Below the pieces are notes generated by a model. That model was not told the origin of the DNA. It worked only from the letters and a program-made list of their open reading frames with translations, and did not search any database. From Hymenobacter nivis (GTDB taxonomy: Bacteria; Bacteroidota; Bacteroidia; Cytophagales; Hymenobacteraceae): DNA of 64,000 nt. The stretch covers positions 1 through 64,000 of the forward strand of contig NZ_RCYZ01000008.1 in NCBI RefSeq assembly GCF_006439025.1, written 5' to 3'. A program made the translations under genes and the position numbers. Each line of letters begins with the position of its first letter. The stretch's first letter is position 1. Below are positions 35,971 to 43,798 of the stretch, one piece after another.

Positions 35971-36011
35971 TTATCCACATCGCACCTGTGGATAAGTAGC
36001 ACTTGTCCACA
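35971..36011. promoter_or_regulatory. Three DnaA-box-like sites (two forming an inverted pair)
   Basis: TTATCCACA (35971-35979), its inverted copy TGTGGATAA (35987-35995) and TTGTCCACA (36003-36011). The first two form an exact 11-bp inverted pair. The whole 530-bp gap between nrdB and rplU (35684-36213) has no gene; besides these sites it holds the nrdB and rplU promoters. DnaA binding near ribonucleotide reductase genes is known in Escherichia coli, so a DnaA role at nrdB is plausible. Confidence 0.65.
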
Positions 36012-36149
36012 ATTTCCGCCTTACCTCAATGCAATTTGGGGCCGGGGCCCTACCCGGGGCCCCGGTGGCCGGCGGGGTTCTAGGCCGCATTTGAGGGCCC
36101 CGGGCGGGCCCCAATAAAACGCCGGGCAAATGAGGATTAACGATTTAGG

Positions 36150-36181
36150 TTTGGTTTTCCAAAATCAACCGCGTACTTTTG
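36150..36181 (+). promoter_or_regulatory. Promoter of rplU-rpmA
   Basis: TTTGG at 36150 followed about 20 nt later by TACTTTTG (36174-36181), a complete Bacteroidota-type -33/-7 pair, about 33 nt upstream of the rplU ATG. Confidence 0.7.
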
Positions 36182-36213
36182 CCTTCCGATTTTCAGAAAC
36201 CCCGCGCAGACCG

Positions 36214-36519
36214 ATGTACGCTATTGTCAATATCGCTGGCCGACAGACCAAAGTTGAAGCCAACAAATTCGTTTACGCCTACAAGCTGGCCGGCAACGTC
36301 GGTGACACCGTGCAATTGGGCAATGCCCTGTTGACCGATGACAACGGCACCCTCACTGTAGGCGCCCCCACCTTGGACGTGGCCGTGACCGGTACCATCC
36401 TCGCCCACGTAAAGGGCGATAAGGTACTCGTCTTCAAGAAGAAGCGCCGCAAGGGCTACCAGAAGATGAACGGCCACCGCCAGGACTACACCAAAGTAAT
36501 GATTAACAGCATCGGCTAG
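36214..36519 (+). CDS. rplU: 50S ribosomal protein L21
   Basis: 101 aa from ATG 36214; upstream start codons in the frame lie before the promoter box. L21 binds 23S rRNA in the large subunit. Seen: MYAIVNIAGRQTKVEANKFV, the acidic TGTILAHVKGDKVLVFKKKRRKGYQKMNGHRQ tract typical of L21 (read in parts: KKKRRKGYQKMNGHRQDYT). rpmA (L27) follows in the same direction, the standard L21-L27 pair, separated by a 100-bp palindromic element. Confidence 0.98.
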   Translation: MYAIVNIAGRQTKVEANKFVYAYKLAGNVGDTVQLGNALLTDDNGTLTVGAPTLDVAVTGTILAHVKGDKVLVFKKKRRKGYQKMNGHRQDYTKVMINSIG

Positions 36520-36523
36520 TTGT

Positions 36524-36621
36524 GAGCTTTTAGCCCATAGCTACTAGCTATTGGCTTCTGGTTCTGCTAGTTGATCTGATTTTTTAAAAGTCAATAGCTG
36601 TTAGCTATTGGCTAAAAGCTC
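36524..36621. repeat. Long imperfect palindrome between rplU and rpmA
   Basis: 33-bp arms (36524-36556 and 36589-36621) with about 29 matching bases, loop of 32 bp. The arms contain repeated AGCTATTGGC-like words. It would fold into a long hairpin in the rplU-rpmA mRNA. Confidence 0.85.
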
Positions 36622-36628
36622 CCATAAA

Positions 36629-36904
36629 ATGGCTCACAAGAAAGGTGTCGGCTCGTCGAACAACGGCCGCGAATCGCATTCCAAGCGCCTCGGCGTGAAA
36701 ATTTTCGGCGGGCAGTCGCTCATCGCCGGTAACATCATCGTGCGCCAGCGCGGCACCAGCCACCACCCCGGCGCCAACGTGGGCATCGGCAAGGACCACA
36801 CGCTGTTCGCCTTGGTTGACGGCACCGTGCAGTTCAACAAGGGCCGCAAAGACCGTTCGTTTGTGACGGTAGTTCCGGCCGTGGCCGAAGCCGCCCAAGC
36901 CTAA
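36629..36904 (+). CDS. rpmA: 50S ribosomal protein L27
   Basis: 91 aa from ATG 36629. L27 supports tRNA placement at the peptidyl-transferase centre. The family pattern is clear: MAHKKGVGSSNNGRESHSKR, LGVKIFGGQSLIAGNIIVRQRGT, HHPGANVGIGKDHTLFALVDG. The N-terminal lysines follow the initiator Met without the extra leader that is clipped in Firmicutes. It is the second gene of the rplU-rpmA operon and is followed by a terminator. Confidence 0.98.
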   Translation: MAHKKGVGSSNNGRESHSKRLGVKIFGGQSLIAGNIIVRQRGTSHHPGANVGIGKDHTLFALVDGTVQFNKGRKDRSFVTVVPAVAEAAQA

Positions 36905-36935
36905 CGCTAAGCACATTGCCTTCGGGCAAACCAGA

Positions 36936-36965
36936 AAAGGGCTGCTCCTAACGGGGCTGCCCTTT
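36936..36965 (+). terminator. Terminator-like hairpin after rpmA
   Basis: Stem AAAGGGCTGCTCC with GGGGCTGCCCTTT (two mismatches), short TAAC-type loop, T-containing tail; 31 bp past the rpmA stop. Confidence 0.75.
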
Positions 36966-37010
36966 CTTGGTTTCGGGCAGTTCCAGTTAGTTGGTCGGTA
37001 GCCGGATTGA

Positions 37011-37655
37011 TTAGTGGCCGAAGTACACCCGCAGGTTGACTTGAGCCGCTACGGCCCAGGCGTGCGTGGGCACTTGCTCGGGGCGGGCGTAGTACTGCGC
37101 GGGGGCCTGCACGCCCAAGCCCGCGCTGGCATCAAACAGCAGCGGGTGGCCGTCCCAGCCACGCTGTGTGCCCACCAGCGCGTACATGCCGGGCACGAGC
37201 CGGGACGGCGTGGCGCTACGGCGGCGCCCCCGGCTGCGGGCGGCGGTCAGTTCCTGCCACTCGCCGCTGCCCTCTAAGGCCAGGTAGTCGCCGAACCGGG
37301 CCGGGCGGCGGACCAGCGAATCGGTGGAGCGGGCGTGGTGGTAGTAGTAGCGCACACCCAGGGCCCCGGTGCCGCCCGGCAAGGGCAGCGCGGCCCGGGC
37401 CCGACGGTTGCCCGTAGCGCGGCCCGTGGGCAGATAGGCTTCGGCCTGGGCGTAGAGGCTGAGCCGGGGCCCCACGCGGTACTCGGCCCCCAGCGCCAGC
37501 GGCACCACCAAGCGGCCACGCACGTCGGGGCTGATGACGAAGTGGGCGAGGTTGAAGCCGGCTTTAAGCCGCAGCTGGGGCGGCAGGCTTTGCGCCCGCA
37601 GGGGCCCCACGCTCAGGGCCAGCGCCGCCGCCGCAAATGCATTGAACAACCGCAT
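37011..37655 (-). CDS. Putative outer-membrane beta-barrel protein
   Basis: 214 aa with a signal peptide (FAAAALALSVGPLRAQS). The mature part alternates hydrophobic and polar residues in strand-like runs: LRLKAGFNLAHFVI, RLVVPLALGAEYRVGPRLSLYAQAEAYLP, TGALGVRYYYHHARS, YLALEGSGEWQEL, PGMYALVGTQRG and a terminal VAAQVNLRVYFGH. No named family recognised; small Bacteroidota OMPs look like this. A perfect 10-bp inverted repeat sits directly before its start codon. Confidence 0.7.
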   Translation of the reverse strand: MRLFNAFAAAALALSVGPLRAQSLPPQLRLKAGFNLAHFVISPDVRGRLVVPLALGAEYRVGPRLSLYAQAEAYLPTGRATGNRRARAALPLPGGTGALGVRYYYHHARSTDSLVRRPARFGDYLALEGSGEWQELTAARSRGRRRSATPSRLVPGMYALVGTQRGWDGHPLLFDASAGLGVQAPAQYYARPEQVPTHAWAVAAQVNLRVYFGH

Positions 37656-37691
37656 GGGGAATAGTATAATTACCGGAGCTAACTATTCCCC
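37656..37691. promoter_or_regulatory. Inverted repeat abutting the start of the 37.0-kb barrel gene
   Basis: GGGGAATAGT (37656-37665) and ACTATTCCCC (37682-37691), exact 10-bp arms, 16-bp spacer, ending at the base before the ATG. Could be an operator or a translation-blocking hairpin. Confidence 0.5.
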
Positions 37692-37714
37692 AAGGTAAAG
37701 CCAAAAGCCGCGAA

Positions 37715-38383
37715 CTAGTCGCTATTCTTTGCCAACTGATTCAGAACCTGGCTAATCTGGGCAGCGTGGCTGACCACGAGGAAATGCCCAGCCTCGGCCA
37801 CGAGGCAATCGATGCCGGTGGTGGGCGGCAGCAACCGGTCGCGGGCACTGTGCAGGCGGGCGGTGGGCCCCGGGCCCGGCACGCCCCGCCAGCGCAACAG
37901 CTGCCCAATGGCCCATTGGGCAAATGCGGGGTCGGTATCGGCAATGATTTGCCGGAGCAGCGCGTATTCGCCTTGGGTTTTGACTCCGAACGCCCACCGG
38001 GCAGCCCAAGGCAATTGCTGGAGCAGTGCGGGCGGCACCAAGCGGTCCAGGCCCAAGGCGCGGGCTACGCGTAGTGGCCAGGGCAGCTCGTGGGGCCCCG
38101 CCAAGCTGGAGATGAGTACCACCCGCGCCAGGGGCCGTAGCTGCGCCATCTCCAGCGCCAGCAGGCCCCCGAACGATACGCCCACCAGCCAGCACGCCTG
38201 CGCCACCGGCACGGCGGCGGCCAGCCGGGCGGCGTAGTGCGCCAGCGGCTCGGCGGCCGGCTGCGGCGGCAACCAGTTCAGGATGTGCGCTTCACCGGCT
38301 AGCTGCCAACGCTGGAATACCCGCTCGTCGGCTCCCAAACCGGGGATAAGGTAGAAGACAGGTGCGGCGGGGGCCCCAGTCAC
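37715..38383 (-). CDS. Alpha/beta hydrolase
   Basis: 222 aa. Fold markers: FYLIPGLGADERVFQRW (oxyanion region), the nucleophile elbow VGVSFGGLLALEMAQL, a later acidic position around SARDRLLPP and the catalytic-type His in EAGHFLVVSHA. It resembles small hydrolases of the MenH/esterase group but specificity cannot be told. Its start codon overlaps the stop of the upstream 137-aa gene by ATGA (38380-38383), so the two are co-expressed. Confidence 0.85.
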   Translation of the reverse strand: MTGAPAAPVFYLIPGLGADERVFQRWQLAGEAHILNWLPPQPAAEPLAHYAARLAAAVPVAQACWLVGVSFGGLLALEMAQLRPLARVVLISSLAGPHELPWPLRVARALGLDRLVPPALLQQLPWAARWAFGVKTQGEYALLRQIIADTDPAFAQWAIGQLLRWRGVPGPGPTARLHSARDRLLPPTTGIDCLVAEAGHFLVVSHAAQISQVLNQLAKNSD

Positions 38384-38793
38384 GAATCGAGCCGCACGTA
38401 CACCCCTTCGAGGTAGAAGATGTTGTGGGGCTGGGGGTCGTCTTCGCCTTCCTCGTCGGCGGGGTAGGTCACGGAGAGCTTGAGGGCCACGCTGGGCAGG
38501 GGCACGGGCGGGGCTTCGTCGGAGTTAAATTCGAGCAGGGCGGGCCACTCGCTGGCGGCCAGGGCGTCGGCCACTTCTTCTTGGAGAGTTTCGGCGCGGT
38601 CGGCGGTGAGGCGCAGCAGCGTGTCAAGGGACTGAAACGGCAGGGCAAGGTGGAAAAAGTGGGGCTCGTGGTCGAAATCCGTAGTGGCCCACACCGTCAC
38701 GTCGTCGGTGTTATCGAACACGATGGCCACGACGTACACGTGCTCCACGAAGAAGTCCACGTCGTCGGCGAGGCTGTCACTCAGGAGTTTCAT
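38380..38793 (-). CDS. Hypothetical acidic protein
   Basis: 137 aa, rich in Asp and Glu, with no signal peptide. Regions such as LADDVDFFVEHVYVVAIVFDNTDD, ALPFQSLDTLLRLTADRAETL and FYLEGVYVRLDS suggest a small folded domain of beta-strands, but I recognise no family. Overlap of four bases with the downstream hydrolase gene indicates one operon. The ATG (38793) is directly next to a 174-bp palindromic repeat element that separates it from hemW. Confidence 0.65.
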   Translation of the reverse strand: MKLLSDSLADDVDFFVEHVYVVAIVFDNTDDVTVWATTDFDHEPHFFHLALPFQSLDTLLRLTADRAETLQEEVADALAASEWPALLEFNSDEAPPVPLPSVALKLSVTYPADEEGEDDPQPHNIFYLEGVYVRLDS

Positions 38794-38966
38794 AGATCGC
38801 AGATTATGCAGATTTAATGGATTTTCGCAGATTCAACGATTGATTAATCATAACCTTACTTATTGTCGAATTTGTGGTCGCCGCTGCTTTTTTAGATAGG
38901 GTTTTGGTTGATAAATCAGTCTCTGAATAAGCGAAATCAGCGTCAATCTGCATAATCTGCGATCTA
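38793..38966. repeat. 174-bp element with perfect 22-bp terminal inverted repeats
   Basis: Ends 38793-38814 and 38945-38966 are exact inverted copies (TAGATCGCAGATTATGCAGA and two more bases). The inside is AT-rich, with extra CGCAGATT words, and has no frame. The right end includes the hemW TAG stop; the left end touches the ATG of the 38.4-kb gene. It looks like a MITE-type or palindromic dispersed repeat. Confidence 0.88.
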
Positions 38967-40100
38967 GTTGCCGATGAACAGCTCCAGCGTAATCTGGTCG
39001 GCCAGCAGCTTGCCCGCGTCGGTCAAAGTAAGCACTTCCTGTTGGATGGTGGCCCAGCCCTGGGCCGTGAGAGTAGCCAGGTAAGCTGGGTGGGCCCTGG
39101 CTAGGTCGAGGCCCAGGGCGTCACGCAGGTGGGCCAGGTCGCAGCCCCGGGCCGTGCGCAACGTGGTGAGCAGGTACTCGTTGGCCCGGTCGCGGGCCGT
39201 TAGCTCCTCCACGGTGGCGGGCACTTCGCCCCGCTCCAGCACCGCGGCCACGTACTGCGGGTTGTTGGCCAGGGTGAACTGGCGGTTGTGGCCGTCGAAG
39301 GAATGGGCGCTGGGGCCCACGCCCAGGTAGGGCACGCCGCGCCAGTAGTTGCCGTTGTGGCGCGACTCGCGGCCGAGGCGGCAGAAATTGCTGATTTCGT
39401 ACTGCCCATAGCCGTGGGCCCCCATTTGAGCCAACAGTAGTTCAAACTGCACGGCCACGAACTCGTCGGGCGGCGCGGCAAACGTGCCCTTGCCCTGGCG
39501 GCGGCCCAGCAGCGTGTCGGGCTCGATGGTGAGGGCGTAGGCCGACACGTGGGGCACCTCCAAGGCGAAGGCGTTGGCCAGGTCGGCCTCCCAAATGTGG
39601 TGGCCGGGCGCGGGCACGCCGTAAATCAGGTCGATGGACAGGTTTTCAAAGCCCGCGTCCTGGGCGCGGCGCACGGCCGCGGCCGATTCGGGGGCGGTGT
39701 GGGCCCGGTTCATCAGGCGCAAGTGCGGCTCGTAGAAGCTTTGCAGGCCGATGCTGAGGCGGTTGACGGCGGTGGCCGCCAGCTCGGCCAGCTTGGGGCC
39801 CGTGAGGTCGTCGGGATTGGCTTCGAGCGTAATTTCCGCCCCCGGCGCCACGGCGAAGTGTCGGTGGATGGCTTCGAATATCAACCCTAACTCACTGGCA
39901 GTAAGCAAAGATGGCGTGCCGCCGCCGAAGTAAATGGTGTCGAGCGTGGCCTGGGGCCCTAGGTAGTTTTGGCGCAGGGCAATTTCCTGCACCAGGGCGT
40001 CTACCAAACGGCTTTTCAGGGCCAGCGAAGTGCTGAAGTGGAAATCGCAGTACGAGCAGGCTTGCTTGCAGAACGGGATGTGGAGGTAGAGGCCGGGCAT
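38964..40100 (-). CDS. hemW: Radical SAM heme chaperone HemW
   Basis: 378 aa from ATG 40100 (MPGLYLHIPFCKQACSYCDF). The CxxxCxxC motif is CKQACSYC at residues 10-17. Other blocks: TIYFGGGTPSLL, EANPDD, LSIGLQSF, NLSIDLIYGVPAPG and ISNFCRLGRESRHNGNYWRG, which are typical of HemW/former coproporphyrinogen-III-oxidase-like proteins. HemW is proposed to deliver heme to respiratory proteins; the Cys and His residues distinctive of true HemN coproporphyrinogen oxidase were not checked in detail. Transcribed opposite to the BamA/TamA-like gene on its right. A TTG 3 codons upstream is an unlikely start. Confidence 0.95.
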   Translation of the reverse strand: MPGLYLHIPFCKQACSYCDFHFSTSLALKSRLVDALVQEIALRQNYLGPQATLDTIYFGGGTPSLLTASELGLIFEAIHRHFAVAPGAEITLEANPDDLTGPKLAELAATAVNRLSIGLQSFYEPHLRLMNRAHTAPESAAAVRRAQDAGFENLSIDLIYGVPAPGHHIWEADLANAFALEVPHVSAYALTIEPDTLLGRRQGKGTFAAPPDEFVAVQFELLLAQMGAHGYGQYEISNFCRLGRESRHNGNYWRGVPYLGVGPSAHSFDGHNRQFTLANNPQYVAAVLERGEVPATVEELTARDRANEYLLTTLRTARGCDLAHLRDALGLDLARAHPAYLATLTAQGWATIQQEVLTLTDAGKLLADQITLELFIGN

Positions 40101-40174
40101 GGGCGGCAAAACGGGGAAGGCGGCCGTTTTACATTCGGGAAATTAAACGCCGGCTGGCGCGTTATCGTCCCCGA

Positions 40175-42055
40175 ATGTACGTCCGGTTTTTTCTGCGTTT
40201 TGGCTGGCTGCTGGGCTGGGCGCTGCTGCTGGGGGCCCCAGCCGCCCACGCCCAGACGCCCACCCTCGACCCCGCCGTGCCCAACCAGCCGGGGCTGGCC
40301 TCGCCCCCACTGCCGCCACCCGCCGCCGCGCCCCGGGCCGCCGGGGCCCCCAAGCGGCCGGTGCACCCGCGGGTGCTGCGCCTCGATGCGGCACCCGCCG
40401 ACCGGGCCCTATTGCGGCGCTACAAGCCCAGGGCCAGCGTACCCGATTCGCTCAGCGCCCTGCGCGAGCTGCGCGATTTGGTGCTAGCGCTGCAAGGCGA
40501 ATCATACCTCACGGCCTCGGCCGACGAAATAAAGTGGGGCCCCGACACCGTGCGGGCGCGCATTTTTGTGGGCGAGCCATTTCGGTGGGCCTACCTGCGC
40601 AACGGCAACCTCGGCGACGGCCTGCTGACGCGCGCCGGCTACCGCGAGCGGTTTTTCCGGCAGGCCCCGTTCCGGCCCGCCGAATGGGCCCAGCTGCAAG
40701 AGCGCGTGCTGGCCGAAGCCGAAAACCAGGGCTACCCCTTCGCCACGGTGGGCCTCGACTCGGTGCGGCTGGAGGGCAACAGCATTGCCGGCCGCGTGGT
40801 GCTGAAGCGCGGCCGGGCCATTGTGTTCGATTCCATCCAAATTGTGGGAGCCACTAAAACGCGCAAGCGGTTTTTGACCAAGTACTTGCAAATCTTTCCG
40901 GGGCAGCCCTACAGCCAGCAGCGGGTGCAGGCCGCCGCCCAGCTCCTGCGCCAGCTCCCCTACCTCAAGCTGCGGGCCGAGCCGGAAGTACGCTTCGCCC
41001 GGGGCCGGGCGCGGGTGTATTTGCTGCTCGACGATAGGCCCTCGAACCAGTTCGACGCCATTGTGGGCGTGCTGCCCGGCGCGGGCACGGGCCAGGGCGT
41101 GCAGTTCACGGGCGACGTCACCATCAACCTGCGCAACCTGAAGGGCGGCGGCAAGCAGGTGGGCTTGCAGTTTCGCAAGGTCGATGCCTTATCACAGCTA
41201 CTTGACATCCAATACGTTCACCCCAATTTTTTCGGCACGCCGCTGGAGCTGGCCGGCAGCTTCAACCTGTACAAGCAAACCGACGCCTTCCTGACGGTGC
41301 GGCCACGGCTGCAAGTCACCTACCCGTCGGCGCGGGCGGGGCGGGTCACGTTTTTTGTGGAGCAGCGCAACTCGCGGCTGTTTACCGACAGCGCCGCGTC
41401 CAGGGCCCTCACGGTGCTGCCCGAAAACATCGATTCGCAGTACACTTCCTACGGCTTGAGCTACGCGTGGAACACGCTGGATGACCTGTTTTTCCCGCAC
41501 CGCGGCTACCTGCTGAACGGCCAGGCTGCCGTGGGCACCAAAATCATCACCCGCAATCCCGATTTGCGCTCCGACCTGTACGACAGCCTGGCCTTGCGCT
41601 CGACGCAAACCACCCTGGCGCTGCGGGCCGAGCGCTACGCCCCCGTGGGCCGGGCGGGGGTGCTGCTGCTGCGCGTGCGCGGCGAGAGCTTGGCCAACCA
41701 GCGCCTGTTTCTCAACGAGATGTACCGGCTGGGGGGCCTCAATTCGCTGCGGGGCTTCAACGAAAACCAGTTTTACGCCAGCAGCTACGCCGTGGCCACG
41801 GCCGAGTACCGGCAGTTCATCGGGGCCGAATCGTACGTGTTTTTGTTTGCCGACCAGGCGTATTTCCGGCGTGGGGCCGTGGCCAGCCAGGCCGCGGTTA
41901 CCGACCAGCCCACGGGCTTGGGCGCGGGCCTGAGCTTCCGTACGCCAGCGGGCCTGTTTCAGTTTGTGTATTCGGTGGGGCGTTCGAGCAGCGCCAACCA
42001 GAGCTTCGCGCTGGGCAACTCCAAAATCCACTTCGGCATCACCAACCGGTTCTAG
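40175..42055 (+). CDS. BamA/TamA-family outer-membrane protein (Omp85-like)
   Basis: 626 aa. A signal peptide (LGWALLLGAPAAHAQ) leads into a Pro/Ala-rich tether and POTRA-like repeats (VRARIFVGEPFRWAYLRNG, RKRFLTKYLQIFPGQPY, LLDDRPSNQFDAIVGVLP). From about 310 the barrel shows GKQVGLQFRKVDALSQLLDIQYVHPNF, LNTLDDLFFPHRGYLLNGQ and the Omp85 core RLGGLNSLRGF (residues 520-530), ending in a strand with terminal Phe (HFGITNRF). Such proteins insert or export other proteins across the outer membrane; whether it is the essential BamA or a TamA-like paralogue is not decided here. It is alone on the plus strand between divergent neighbours. Confidence 0.9.
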   Translation: MYVRFFLRFGWLLGWALLLGAPAAHAQTPTLDPAVPNQPGLASPPLPPPAAAPRAAGAPKRPVHPRVLRLDAAPADRALLRRYKPRASVPDSLSALRELRDLVLALQGESYLTASADEIKWGPDTVRARIFVGEPFRWAYLRNGNLGDGLLTRAGYRERFFRQAPFRPAEWAQLQERVLAEAENQGYPFATVGLDSVRLEGNSIAGRVVLKRGRAIVFDSIQIVGATKTRKRFLTKYLQIFPGQPYSQQRVQAAAQLLRQLPYLKLRAEPEVRFARGRARVYLLLDDRPSNQFDAIVGVLPGAGTGQGVQFTGDVTINLRNLKGGGKQVGLQFRKVDALSQLLDIQYVHPNFFGTPLELAGSFNLYKQTDAFLTVRPRLQVTYPSARAGRVTFFVEQRNSRLFTDSAASRALTVLPENIDSQYTSYGLSYAWNTLDDLFFPHRGYLLNGQAAVGTKIITRNPDLRSDLYDSLALRSTQTTLALRAERYAPVGRAGVLLLRVRGESLANQRLFLNEMYRLGGLNSLRGFNENQFYASSYAVATAEYRQFIGAESYVFLFADQAYFRRGAVASQAAVTDQPTGLGAGLSFRTPAGLFQFVYSVGRSSSANQSFALGNSKIHFGITNRF

Positions 42056-42095
42056 GGCCCTGGCCTGCCATGCCGGATATTTTGAGCAAATTACT

Positions 42096-42153
42096 AGCCA
42101 TATTGGCCGAATGATGCTATTAGCAAAAGTAATAGCCAGCCATATTGGCCGAA
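42096..42153. repeat. Repeated GCCATATTGGC dyad upstream of the small heat-shock gene
   Basis: Two direct copies of AGCCATATTGGCCGAA (42096-42111 and 42138-42153), 42 bp apart, each containing the dyad GCCA-n3-TGGC, and each preceded by related TTACTAGCC / GTAATAGCC sequence. They lie about 90-145 bp upstream of the Hsp20 start; an operator role is inferred. Confidence 0.55.
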
Positions 42154-42240
42154 AATAGGGGTGATCGGGGCCCTGGTGGGCTTGGTACGGGCTTTGATAA
42201 TACCCATGTGCGGCCGACCCTTACATCCGGCCCCTCCGCC

Positions 42241-42627
42241 ATGAAACTCATTAGCTCGAAAATCATCCGTGACTTTGCTCCCCAAATGGACCTGCTCAAC
42301 ACCATCGGTGGGGGCGTGGCCCAGCCTCAGGTGCGCCTCGACAAGCGCGAGCAGGGCGTGATTCTGAAAGTGGCGCTGCCCTCGGCCTCGCCCGATACGT
42401 TCCACGTGGCCCTGCACAACCAGCGCCTGACCGTGTATGGCGCTTACCGCCACCAGCCCGACGACGAGCTCTCGGCCCCGCTATTTATGCGCGTGATGGA
42501 GCTGCCCGCCAACCTCGACGTGGCCCGCATCGACGCCGTGCAGCACGGCCCCGAACTGCGTGTGCGCATCCCCTACAAACGTACCAACGACGAGCCCCGT
42601 GAGCTGGACATCCGCCACGAAGACTAG
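42241..42627 (+). CDS. Hsp20/alpha-crystallin small heat-shock protein
   Basis: 128 aa from ATG 42241 (MKLISSKIIRDFAPQ). The alpha-crystallin domain covers the middle: VRLDKREQGVILKVALPSAS, DTFHVALHNQRLTVYGAY, PLFMRVMELPANLDVARIDAV, RVRIPYKRTND. Small heat-shock proteins bind unfolding proteins in the cytoplasm without ATP. A hairpin terminator follows. The upstream repeated GCCATATTGGC sites may bind a heat or stress regulator. The protein is at the short end of the family and has no long N-terminal oligomerisation arm. Confidence 0.9.
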   Translation: MKLISSKIIRDFAPQMDLLNTIGGGVAQPQVRLDKREQGVILKVALPSASPDTFHVALHNQRLTVYGAYRHQPDDELSAPLFMRVMELPANLDVARIDAVQHGPELRVRIPYKRTNDEPRELDIRHED

Positions 42628-42719
42628 GCTCCTTTTTATACCGCCGGGACCGACCGGCACCGCCGTCCACCGATAAAGCCGGGACCGACCGGCCGCCTTT
42701 CTTATTTTAGAATGCTTTC

Positions 42720-42746
42720 CCACCGCCCACAGCGGTGGTTTTTTTT
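42720..42746 (+). terminator. Intrinsic terminator of the Hsp20 gene
   Basis: 7-bp stem CCACCGC / GCGGTGG with loop CCACA and eight T residues; 92 bp past the stop. Confidence 0.9.
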
Positions 42747-42837
42747 GCCCCGCGCCGGGGGCCCTAGGGGCCCCCGGCCCACTAGCCGCTCCAGTCAGCC
42801 ATCAGCAGTTGCCAGCCAATATTCATTAGATCAGCAT

Positions 42838-43359
42838 TTAAGGCACCAGCACCACCCGCAACTGAAACTCCTGCTCGGCGTTGCCCTCCGCCATCAGGTT
42901 GTGGCCGATGATTAGTTGGTACGTCCCGTTTTTTGGGGCCGGTACCGCTACGGTGTTGCCAAGCGGGCCATTTGCCTGGCCGTCAGGGTCGATTATTTGG
43001 TTGAACCGGATGTTGCCGCCCTTAACGATCAGTGTAGCCGTGAGCTTGCGCTTGTTTTGAACGGGCACGCGCACGGTTATCTTCTGCCCAAAGCCCTTCA
43101 CTTTTCCCAGCAGCAGCGCCACGCTGTCGCCGGCCGCCACGGTGAGTGTGGCGCTGCTGTCCGCCCGCGCATCGACGGGTGGAGCCGCGGCGGGTAGGGC
43201 CCCCGGGTCAGCCGGGGCGGGGGCACCAGGGGCAGTGCTGCTGGCCGGGGCCGGCGGGGGCGGCGGCGGGCTTTTTTGCGTGGCGGCGGTATCGCACGCC
43301 GCGCAGAGCAGGGCCAGGCCGAGGGTGAGCGCCGAGGAGAGCAAGGGGCGTATGGTCAT
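42838..43359 (-). CDS. Hypothetical lipoprotein with Pro-rich linker
   Basis: 173 aa. The N-terminus is a lipoprotein signal (LALLCAACDTA, lipobox ending in the first Cys after LLCAA). A strongly Pro/Ala-rich linker (about residues 28-65) is followed by a beta-sandwich-like domain: SATLTVAAGDSVALLLGKVKGFGQKITVRVP, LTATLIVKGGNIRF, GPLGNTVAVPAPKNGTYQLIIGHNL and FQLRVVLVP. It is anchored to the membrane, probably the periplasmic leaflet of the outer membrane. No family named; some pre-peptidase-C-like features are present (beta-strand Asn/Gly turns). Confidence 0.75.
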   Translation of the reverse strand: MTIRPLLSSALTLGLALLCAACDTAATQKSPPPPPPAPASSTAPGAPAPADPGALPAAAPPVDARADSSATLTVAAGDSVALLLGKVKGFGQKITVRVPVQNKRKLTATLIVKGGNIRFNQIIDPDGQANGPLGNTVAVPAPKNGTYQLIIGHNLMAEGNAEQEFQLRVVLVP

Positions 43360-43445
43360 AATTTTTCTATTTATAAACCTGTTTAATAATCAGTAGCTGC
43401 CAGCCGAGAGGGCCCCGCATTGGCTACCAAGACAAGGCCAACAGC

Positions 43446-43766
43446 TCAAAACAGCGGGATCAGCAGCACAAAGCTCAGCAATAGCGCCACGTAGAACCAG
43501 CGCTGCACCTGCCCGCGGTATTGGCGCGGCACGCGGTTGCTGACGACCATCAGGGCCCCGATGGCCAGGGCCAAGTGCAGCACCACAAAGGCCATGGCCT
43601 TCACCCAGTTGCTGACGATGGTGTTGTTCTCCTGGTACTGGTTGCTCTCGCCCAGGCCCACCAGGGCCCAGCGCAGCCCAAAGTAGGCCACGGCCTCGAA
43701 CGCCACGAACCCGAGCAGGCCAGCTAGCCACGCCGGAAAAACTGTTGTTGGGCGCGCGTCGGCCAT
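43446..43766 (-). CDS. Small integral membrane protein, three helices
   Basis: 106 aa from ATG 43766 (MADARPTTVFPAWLAGLL). Three hydrophobic segments: LLGFVAFEAVAYFGLRWALVG, VKAMAFVVLHLALAIGALMVV and WFYVALLLSFVLLIPLF. The C-terminus ends in a hydrophobic segment. No family identified. It sits between the lipoprotein gene and the VF530-like gene, same strand, spaced by 32 bp from the latter, so the three may be co-transcribed. Confidence 0.7.
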   Translation of the reverse strand: MADARPTTVFPAWLAGLLGFVAFEAVAYFGLRWALVGLGESNQYQENNTIVSNWVKAMAFVVLHLALAIGALMVVSNRVPRQYRGQVQRWFYVALLLSFVLLIPLF

Positions 43767-43798
43767 GGGAATGGGGCAGGGTGAGGAACGGCGGGAAA

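Noticed and set aside
35971..36011. Chromosome origin at the DnaA boxes
   Set aside because: No dnaA, dnaN or gidA-like neighbours and no AT-rich unwinding element; promoter control is more likely.
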